A DNA stretch of 11,342 nucleotides from JBGCDD01 sp045105075. Lineage in GTDB: Bacteria; Pseudomonadota; Alphaproteobacteria; Rhodobacterales; Rhodobacteraceae. Below, in pieces: positions 6,746-11,342 of this stretch. The notes beneath the pieces are model-generated. The model was not told the DNA's origin and ran no database searches. It was given only the letters and a program-made list of their open reading frames with translations. The stretch covers positions 1 through 11,342 of the forward strand of contig JBGCDD010000120.1 of the NCBI GenBank assembly GCA_045105075.1. The letters run 5' to 3'. The translations under genes and the position numbers were made by a program. Numbering within the stretch: the stretch's first letter is position 1; the number at the start of each line of letters is the position of its first letter.

Positions 6746-8092
6746 GTGGAAAACACGAACGCAAAGAACTGGGACAACGACCACTTTATGCATCCGTGGG
6801 AGGGCATGGATGAATTGGGTCATAATGACCGGGCGTTTATGGAATCCAGCACGGGCGTCTATGTGACCAACGACGCCGGCCAAAAGCTGATCGATGGACC
6901 TGCGGGCATGTGGTGCGTGCAGGTGGGCTATGGGCGCGACGAAATTGCCGATGCGATGGCCGATCAGGCCCGGAAACTGGCCTATTTTTCGCCCTTCAAC
7001 AACACCAACTCAGTGGCCAGCGCATTTGCCCGCGAGATCGCCAAACGCACGCCGGGGGACCTGAACCACGTTTTCTTTACCACCGGTGGGTCGACTGCGG
7101 TGGATTCCGCCATCCGTTTTGTTCATTTTCGCAACAATTTGCTGGGCAAACCGAACAAAAAGAAAATCATCTCGCGTCAAAAGGCCTATCACGGCAGCAC
7201 CTACCTGTCCGCCGCTGTCAGCGGCAAGGAACGCGACCGGTTGTGGCTGGATAAACCCGATGGGCTGGCGCATTTCCTGCCCGACGTGAACCCCTTGATG
7301 CGCGGTGCAGACCAAAGCATTGACGCCTTTCTTGACGAAAAAATTGCTGATCTGGAAAACGCAATTCTGGAGCTTGGTGGTGAAAACATCGCCGCGTTCA
7401 TTGCCGAACCTGTGTTGGCATCGGGCGGCGTAATTGTGCCCCCCAAGGGCTATCACAAACGCTGTATCGAACTCTGCCACGCGCATGACATTCTCTATAT
7501 CTCTGACGAAGTTGTCACTGCGTTCGGGCGATTGGGCCATTGGTTCGCATCGGAGGATGTTTTTGGTATTCAGCCCGACATCATCACCTGCGCCAAAGGT
7601 CTTACATCCGGCTATGCGCCGATGGGGGCGGCGATCTTCTCGGATCGCCTGATCGACAGCGTGTCAGGCGACAAAGGGCAGGGGGCGGTTTTCTCAAACG
7701 GTTACACCTATTCCGGCCATCCCGTCAGCGCGGCCGCTGGCTTGGCAAGCATGCGCATCATTGAGAACGAGGGCATTCTGGATCACGTCCGCTCTGTGAC
7801 GCCGCAATTCCAGGATAGGTTGAATGGGTTGGCGGATCTGGACCTCGTGGTTGATACCCGCGGGATGGGTTTGATGGGCTGCGTGCAATGTTCGTATGAA
7901 GGGAGCACGCATGGCGCTTTGGAGCGTGACTATGAATTGGGCGCAAAGATTGATGCGGAATGCCAAGCACGCGGTTTGGTGCTGCGCCCTTTGATCAACA
8001 TGTGTGTGATGTCCCCGCCACTGGTGATTTCTGAGACGCAAATCGACACAATGTTTGATATCTTGGAGCAAGCGATAAAAGCGGTGCGCTGA
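6746..8092 (+). CDS. Class III PLP-dependent aminotransferase (omega-amine:pyruvate type)
   Basis: Cytoplasmic aminotransferase of 448 residues, moving an amino group from a terminal amine to a keto acid, usually pyruvate in this subgroup. PLP-site features are D254 in ISDEVVTAFGRLG and the Schiff-base lysine K284 in CAKGLTSGYAPMGA. Other blocks are GMWCVQVGYGRDEI, FFTTGGSTAVDSA, KAYHGSTYLSAAVSG, AAFIAEPVLASGGVIVPP and NGYTYSGHPVSAAAGL. The nearest characterised relatives I can name are the putrescine- and taurine-pyruvate aminotransferases. The GTG start at 6746 is supported by GGAG 6 nt upstream and lies 11 nt after the amine oxidase stop. It is the last gene of the operon. The role is probably to deaminate an aminoalkyl product or the imported amine itself. 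The aldehyde dehydrogenase usually paired with such enzymes is not in the window. Confidence 0.93.
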   Translation: MENTNAKNWDNDHFMHPWEGMDELGHNDRAFMESSTGVYVTNDAGQKLIDGPAGMWCVQVGYGRDEIADAMADQARKLAYFSPFNNTNSVASAFAREIAKRTPGDLNHVFFTTGGSTAVDSAIRFVHFRNNLLGKPNKKKIISRQKAYHGSTYLSAAVSGKERDRLWLDKPDGLAHFLPDVNPLMRGADQSIDAFLDEKIADLENAILELGGENIAAFIAEPVLASGGVIVPPKGYHKRCIELCHAHDILYISDEVVTAFGRLGHWFASEDVFGIQPDIITCAKGLTSGYAPMGAAIFSDRLIDSVSGDKGQGAVFSNGYTYSGHPVSAAAGLASMRIIENEGILDHVRSVTPQFQDRLNGLADLDLVVDTRGMGLMGCVQCSYEGSTHGALERDYELGAKIDAECQARGLVLRPLINMCVMSPPLVISETQIDTMFDILEQAIKAVR

Positions 8093-8139
8093 GGTACCGG
8101 CGCTGCGCCTGCCATCGTGCAGCCCCGCAATCCGGTGCC
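8093..8139 (+). terminator. Composite stem-loop after the aminotransferase
   Basis: It starts directly after the stop codon. Outer arms GGTACCGG (8093-8100) and CCGGTGCC (8132-8139) pair over 8 bp with one G-U. A nested 5-bp stem, GCTGC (8102-8106) with GCAGC (8119-8123), lies inside. GTTAAAT follows rather than a T-run, so termination may be weak or factor-assisted, or the structure may protect the 3' end of the message. It overlaps the degenerate 3' end of the DoxX-like remnant, so it may be incidental. Confidence 0.4.
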
Positions 8140-8335
8140 GTTAAATCCCCGGCGACGCCGCCACAAAACACGCCATCGCTGATTTCTTTTGCCCCGGTCA
8201 GCCAGCGAAACCATTGTCCGACACCAACCTTTTCAAAGAGATGCACCATCATCTCGGCTCTGGCGCGCCTTGCCAGACCCACAGCGCCAAACGCGAGTGT
8301 GAGCACAACTTTGATCGCAAGCAGTGCGCCCGTTC
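8096..8335 (-). pseudogene. Remnant of a DoxX-family membrane protein gene
   Basis: Minus-strand translation from about 8324 gives LLAIKVVLTLAFGAVGLA, then RRARAEMMVHLFEKVGVG, then QWFRWLTGAKEIS. This matches the start of DoxX-like proteins, in which a first membrane helix is followed by an EMM..FEKIGVGQWFRY..TGA..E block. An in-frame TGA lies just before it (about 8336) and no proper start codon is present; a GTG at 8306 would start mid-helix. After KEIS the homology leaves the frame, and a later family-like piece, GCTMAGAAPVP, appears in another frame near 8110. At least one frameshift and a lost start make this a decayed gene. The assignment comes from remembered family sequence; the intact protein is about 120 residues. 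Confidence 0.5.
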
Positions 8336-8434
8336 AATGTGTCGCGCACAGCTTGATGCGCGCGACAGCAAGGGTTTTGATCACGACAGACCACCGGTGC
8401 AAGCAACAGCCAAATGCCCCTCGATCACAGTCGG

Positions 8435-9130
8435 TTAGCCCGTTTTCTGTGCACGCCGACGCATAAGGGCGAGACCGGCAAGACCTGCAACAAGAAGCGG
8501 CATGGATGCAGGGATCGGCACTGCAGAGACACCGATCGTGAGGGCGCCCCCCAAGGCCACCGTATCAAGGTTAGTGCCCTCACCGATGGTCACCAGGATG
8601 CCACCGTTTGCGAAGACGAAGTCTGTTGCCAGGCCGGGTACGAAAGTGCCCATTGAGCTTGCTGTTGTGCCCGCTGCAAGGATGTCGACCGTGGCTGCAA
8701 AACCGGGGGTAAAGTCGATGATCGAGGCGCTGGCGATGTGTTGGCCAAACTCAAAGAAATAGCTGTCGACTGTATTTGCGGTGTCGTCATAGACGCCCAG
8801 GTCATTGACCGGATCGGCCACATCCAAAATCATTGTCAGGCTGTTTGATGTGAAATTCACATCATAAGTGCCGAACGCAAAACCGGGCAGCTCAACGGTG
8901 TTGTCAATTGCAACGGGTCCGGCAACATCGACAGTAAAAGCAGCACCGCCTGTGACACCGCCAGTACCGCTCAGGCCGCCATCCTGAAAGATGTTAACGG
9001 CCTGCTGGACCGAAGCCAGTGGTGCGGCAATTGCTGTTCCTGACATGACCAGAGCACCAAGCACCGACTCAACGGCCCGCGATGATACGGTTCTCTTCGT
9101 TTTGAGAGTTGTGGAAAAAGGCGCCCCCAC
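8435..9130 (-). CDS. Exported VPLPA-CTERM sorting-domain protein
   Basis: Secreted, envelope-bound protein of 231 residues. The C-terminus (about 204-231) is a sorting signal: VPIPASMPLL, a hydrophobic helix VAGLAGLALM, then basic RRRAQKTG. This is the VPLPA-CTERM variant of PEP-CTERM, processed by a dedicated exosortase and frequent in Rhodobacteraceae. The N-terminus has a basic stretch and a short hydrophobic core, VLGALVMSGTAIAA, likely a signal peptide. The body is rich in Gly, Ala, Thr, Asp and Val and lacks Cys, with alternating polar and aliphatic residues suggesting beta structure. Its function is unknown. I used the GTG at 9130 because AAGGTGG lies 9 nt upstream; the acidic residue in the hydrophobic N-terminal part is a little unusual. 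It follows the SnoaL-like gene by 21 nt. No exosortase gene is in the window. Confidence 0.85.
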   Translation of the reverse strand: MGAPFSTTLKTKRTVSSRAVESVLGALVMSGTAIAAPLASVQQAVNIFQDGGLSGTGGVTGGAAFTVDVAGPVAIDNTVELPGFAFGTYDVNFTSNSLTMILDVADPVNDLGVYDDTANTVDSYFFEFGQHIASASIIDFTPGFAATVDILAAGTTASSMGTFVPGLATDFVFANGGILVTIGEGTNLDTVALGGALTIGVSAVPIPASMPLLVAGLAGLALMRRRAQKTG

Positions 9131-9151
9131 TGACTGAGACCACCTTGTGTG

Positions 9152-9643
9152 CTATTTGCCGTGGTAGGCTTGGCTGACGGCAAAGCTGTCTTCGAACCAA
9201 TGCCACAGCACGATTTGGCCATCGCGGACCTTGGCGCGTAGGGCGAAAGAAAAATCACCGATTTCTTTGCCGGAATGGGGCGTGATGCCATTCATCACCC
9301 CAAAAACGGCAACCGTATCACCAGAGGCAAATGCGTCGGTGTTTTCCCATTTGGTTGTTTTAAGGTTGGCGCCAAAGACGCCAAGGAATTCAAAAATCGC
9401 TGCTTTGCCTTTGGTTTCACCAATCCAGGGCAATGTGCTGTCACCTTCGTTGTGCCAGACCATATCGTCGGCCATCAGCGGCGACATTGCTTCCTGGCCT
9501 TTGCTCATCGCGCCCATGAAGGCCATGACCGTGTCAAAGCTTGCTTGGCTGGTATCGTCCATATCCTGGGCTCTCAGTTCTTGTGTAAGGATCAGCGCCA
9601 ATGCGCCGGCAAGGGTTGTCGTCAACAGTGTTCGTCGTTTCAT
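9152..9643 (-). CDS. Exported SnoaL-like (NTF2-fold) protein
   Basis: Predicted exported protein of 163 residues. The N-terminus MKRRTLLTTTLAGALALILT is a signal peptide with likely cleavage after LRA near residue 25. The mature part fits a SnoaL/NTF2-like cone fold: an initial helix (SFDTVMAFMGAMSKGQ), then MSPLMADDMVWHNEG, GETKGKAAIFEFLGVF, DTVAVFGVMNG and a final strand VRDGQIVLWHWFEDS. The fold is used for small-molecule isomerases, hydrolases and plain binding proteins, so no reaction can be assigned. I chose ATG at 9643 because GAAGGA lies about 10 nt upstream and a signal peptide follows; ATG at 9661 would add six residues, and reading back to 10003 adds a stretch unlike a protein. The export signal suggests a periplasmic or surface role with the downstream VPLPA-CTERM protein. 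Confidence 0.83.
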   Translation of the reverse strand: MKRRTLLTTTLAGALALILTQELRAQDMDDTSQASFDTVMAFMGAMSKGQEAMSPLMADDMVWHNEGDSTLPWIGETKGKAAIFEFLGVFGANLKTTKWENTDAFASGDTVAVFGVMNGITPHSGKEIGDFSFALRAKVRDGQIVLWHWFEDSFAVSQAYHGK

Positions 9644-9913
9644 TTTGCAAGCGTCCTTCATTCCTGTTTGTGACCAGGGGTTGCATTTTGGTGTTTTGTG
9701 CGCGCGGTTTGGGGCAAAGAATGGGCCGTCTGATGCGATCAGAACTTTCCTGAATTGGTCGTGGTGCATTCGGGTCAGGCATCGGCGTGACGACATCGCA
9801 ATGTTCGATCGGCATGGAGTTAGCGCCAACCGGTTTGCGTCTGTGGTCATGTCACATTGGCCAAAAGGAAACTGAACCTGCCCTTTGCCTGCACGGCAGC
9901 TGGCCCTGACCTT

Positions 9914-9933
9914 TTTGCCAAAGTGATGGCAAA
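9914..9933. promoter_or_regulatory. Palindrome upstream of the SnoaL-like gene
   Basis: Perfect 7-bp arms TTTGCCA and TGGCAAA surround a 6-nt spacer, 271 nt upstream of the SnoaL-like start. No T-run follows on either strand, so an operator is likelier than a terminator. The 9644-10100 stretch around it holds no credible gene. Confidence 0.3.
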
Positions 9934-10100
9934 GCGGTAACAGGTGGCGATCCGCATTGTTGGTTTTGAAGACTGCAGAGCACTTCATAAGATTGTGTCC
10001 CATCCGTATGCGACAAACGTATTGAGGTCCGATAGTTTTGACTATTTGCTGATTTCAGATGGCGTTGTTCGGCTGAGCGGAACTATCAAGGACCACGTGA

Positions 10101-10238
10101 ATGCTGGCCCCGCTCCAAAGCAACAGACCGATGATCTATCCTTCGCACGTCTATGCAAAAGTTGTGCTCGTGGACGAAGCCTCTCGCGCGGCAATGGCGT
10201 TTGGAGCTGATGGATTACGCGACCTGTTTGAAGACTGA
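10101..10238 (+). CDS. Possible 45-residue small protein
   Basis: A short ORF starting MLAPLQSNRPMIYPSHVYAK and ending LRDLFED. AAGGA sits 8 nt before the ATG, an ideal ribosome binding site, and a TGA directly precedes the ATG. The third codon positions are moderately GC-rich, in line with coding. I recognise no family; the C-terminal half (VDEASRAAMAFGADGLRDL) could form an amphipathic helix. It could be a small protein, a leftover of a larger gene, or chance. It stands alone, with no close neighbour on this strand. Confidence 0.3.
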   Translation: MLAPLQSNRPMIYPSHVYAKVVLVDEASRAAMAFGADGLRDLFED

Positions 10239-10837
10239 GGTTTCTCAATCGGCAGACAACAGGGTTTAATGGTCAGCAAGAGCGCAACACTGCGTCGGGA
10301 GCGGAGGATCCCCTTACTTGCATGCACTGCCGGCAGCGAAAGATAGGCGCATTTGGGGTTTGGCAGAGCAATCCCAGCGGTCATTGTTTTTGGCGCATCC
10401 GCCAGACACGGCGACGCGTGAGTGGCTTTGCAAGTCTCAACTTCAAAGCACAGAAACCGAGGTTACGCCCTCAGTCTACAACGCGCGGATTGGCAACCCT
10501 CAGGCTGCAAAGTTGGGGATCAGCGCTGACCCACCACCTAAACATATACATGTTCGCCCCGGCGGTGGCCTGTCGCGCGCCGGCAACAAATGGGTCGTAT
10601 GCAAACGAGGGCCTTTCCGGGATATCCGGGTCCTGTCATGGTCGTTCCGGGTTTTGTTTTTGGAAGGGCGGACGGCGGAATGCCGCACCAGGCCGCTTAC
10701 TTTTTTCGGCGACCTTATCGAACTGGCAAGTGGAGAGGCTTTTGCCAAGTCCCTCCCTCCGCTGCGCAATTCAGAACCGAGGGTATACGCCAAATCGCCC
10801 TTCGGTTTTGACCTTCCCGCCGGGTCTCGCTCATTCA
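10239..10837. other. Region without a recognisable gene
   Basis: About 600 nt between the small ORF and the transposase remnant. Long overlapping reading frames are open on both strands, including two overlapping plus-strand frames of about 190 codons each, but none has protein-like composition, a good ribosome binding site or a family I recognise. Visible structure is limited to a perfect 10-bp palindrome TCAGCGCTGA at 10520-10529 and a 6-bp inverted repeat CCGGCG/CGCCGG at 10559-10564 and 10578-10583. It may be eroded flank of inserted elements. Confidence 0.4.
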
Positions 10838-11205
10838 TCACAAGAGTTTGCGGAATTGGATTTCATATTCCTCGGCGCGCTTGTGCGGTAGTTTGATTGC
10901 CCAATGAAGGGTGCGGCCTGACAGTGTTGTAATCGTACCGCCAAAGGGCCAGTTTGCGGCGGGCGTCGTCCAAGTTGTCGACCCATTCCTCGTTCAGCAG
11001 TTCGTCTCGCAAGCTGCCATTGAATGCTTCAACGAAGGCATTGTGCTGAGGTTTTCCCCGTTGCACGGCAACACATTTAAAGCATGTGTGAGAGTGGGGA
11101 TCGATTTGGTGCCAATCGACGTCGTTCTCGTTTGCCCATTTCAAAATTGCTCGGCTGGTGAACTCGGTGCCGTTGTCACTGACTATGCTGGTAGGCTTGG
11201 TCTGG
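10838..11205 (-). pseudogene. Truncated IS3-family transposase orfB (C-terminal half)
   Basis: Remnant of the DDE integrase domain of an IS3-family transposase. Recognisable blocks are IVSDNGTEFTSRAILKWANE with the second catalytic Asp, GKPQHNAFVEAFNGSLRDE with the catalytic Glu, and WRYDYNTVRPHPSLGNQT. Everything upstream of TKPTSIVSDN, including the first catalytic Asp, is missing, and the sequence changes character beyond about 11205, next to another element's left end. A 13-codon in-frame insertion (11058-11096) splits DP from GKPQ, which are normally adjacent. The frame ends at 10863 (ARRGI), but a typical C-terminus AEEYEIQFRKLL continues in another frame to a TGA at 10838. It therefore also has a 3' frameshift or small deletion and is not functional. 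Confidence 0.85.
11058..11096 (-). repeat. 39-nt palindromic insertion in the orfB remnant
   Basis: Compared with the usual IS3-family sequence, where ..DP is followed directly by GKPQ.., 13 extra codons (HSHTCFKCVAVQR) are present. The DNA holds two overlapping inverted repeats: GTTGC-ACG-GCAAC at 11060-11072 and ACACAT with ATGTGT at 11071-11089, 7 nt apart. Its length is a multiple of three, so the frame survives. Its origin is unknown. Confidence 0.5.
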
Positions 11206-11226
11206 ACCTGTCGCGGTTTGATGGCG

Positions 11227-11258
11227 CTCCTTTGATAGCATTTACTGCACCAAAGGAG
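11227..11258 (+). promoter_or_regulatory. Hairpin that can hide the orfA ribosome binding site
   Basis: CTCCTTTG (11227-11234) is perfectly complementary to CAAAGGAG (11251-11258), with a 16-nt loop. The right arm contains the AAGGAG Shine-Dalgarno of orfA, 7 nt from its ATG. A transcript reading in from outside would form the hairpin and mask the site, a strategy known from IS10 and IS50 to stop transposase synthesis by read-through. Confidence 0.5.
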
Positions 11259-11265
11259 ACTGACT

Positions 11266-11342
11266 ATGGGACTAAAACGGACGGATGAATTCCGCAAGGA
11301 CGCGGTGCGTATCGCACTGACCAGTGGGCTTACCGTTGCCCG
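11266..11342 (+). CDS. IS3-family transposase OrfA (N-terminus only)
   Basis: First 25 codons of an IS3-type OrfA, cut by the window edge. The start MGLKRTDEFRKDAVRIALTS matches the opening of small helix-turn-helix OrfA proteins that bind the IS ends; OrfB is normally made by -1 frameshifting downstream. AAGGAG lies 7 nt before the ATG. The helix-turn-helix itself and any orfB are outside the window, so whether this copy is intact is unknown. Confidence 0.8.
   Translation, partial: MGLKRTDEFRKDAVRIALTSGLTVA

Larger units (their letters stand above)
11224..11342 (+). mobile_element. Left end of an IS3-family insertion sequence (runs out of window)
   Basis: The left end is inferred between about 11205 and 11234, where orfB homology on the minus strand stops and the leader of a plus-strand IS3-type orfA begins. 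A TG dinucleotide, typical of IS3-family termini, occurs at 11222 and at 11233-11235, but the exact end cannot be fixed without the right terminus. The element faces away from the truncated orfB. Confidence 0.6.

Noticed and set aside
9644..10003. Long N-terminal extension of the SnoaL-like protein
   Set aside because: The extension is unlike any protein and precedes a clear signal peptide at 9643 with GAAGGA upstream.
9944..10210. 88-codon plus-strand reading frame
   Set aside because: No ribosome binding site of note and no recognisable protein pattern; the 45-codon ORF at 10101 in another frame is better supported.
10318..10896. Two overlapping plus-strand frames of about 190 codons and a 113-codon minus-strand frame (10500-10841)
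   Set aside because: Rich in Arg, Pro and Ser as expected of chance frames in GC-rich DNA; no family pattern, and the plus-strand frames run into the antisense of the transposase remnant.
1..11342. CRISPR array, tRNA, rRNA, phage or toxin-antitoxin genes
   Set aside because: Looked for by eye; no regularly spaced repeats, no cloverleaf sequence and no such gene families seen.

Overview
The window looks like a chromosomal segment of a marine-type alphaproteobacterium, most likely Rhodobacteraceae (Roseobacter group). The evidence is moderately GC-rich coding, a complete PotFGHI-type polyamine importer, a VPLPA-CTERM surface protein, and IS3-family transposase sequence of a kind common in that group. 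This assignment is inferred from protein character; no rRNA or other phylogenetic marker is present.

Layout. (1) Positions 1-3560, minus strand: a polyamine ABC importer in the order potF (binding protein), potG (ATPase), potH (permease), potI (permease, cut by the window edge). Junctions are tight: potG/potH overlap as ATGA, potH and potI are 2 nt apart, and a perfect 10-bp stem-loop separates potF from potG. (2) 3561-4021: a divergent intergenic region with candidate promoters and two palindromes. (3) 4022-8092, plus strand: a catabolic operon of a Rieske non-haem iron oxygenase, an unrecognised 84-residue protein, a flavin amine oxidase and a class III PLP aminotransferase. The first three are joined by 4-nt stop/start overlaps; the fourth follows 11 nt later with a good ribosome binding site. 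A composite stem-loop follows the last stop codon. (4) 8093-8335: frameshifted remains of a DoxX-like membrane protein gene on the minus strand. (5) 8435-9643, minus strand: two exported proteins, a SnoaL/NTF2-fold protein and a VPLPA-CTERM protein, 21 nt apart. (6) 9644-10837: mostly without recognisable genes, apart from one possible 45-codon ORF with a good Shine-Dalgarno. (7) 10838-11342: a mobile-element scar. A truncated IS3-family orfB (minus) abuts the left end and orfA start of another IS3-type element (plus), which leaves the window.

How the genes may work together. Regions 1 and 3 read as one import-and-degrade island. The transporter would bring in a polyamine-like cation, and the amine oxidase and aminotransferase are the usual enzyme classes for oxidising and transaminating amines. 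The Rieske oxygenase has a glutamate where most family members have the bridging aspartate, as in the enzymes acting on quaternary or N-methylated amines (CntA type). The binding protein is PotF-like but has several substituted pocket positions. My inference is that the substrate is a modified polyamine (for example N-methylated or N-alkylated) rather than plain putrescine. The substrate cannot be read from the sequence, and no reductase partner for the Rieske enzyme lies in the window.
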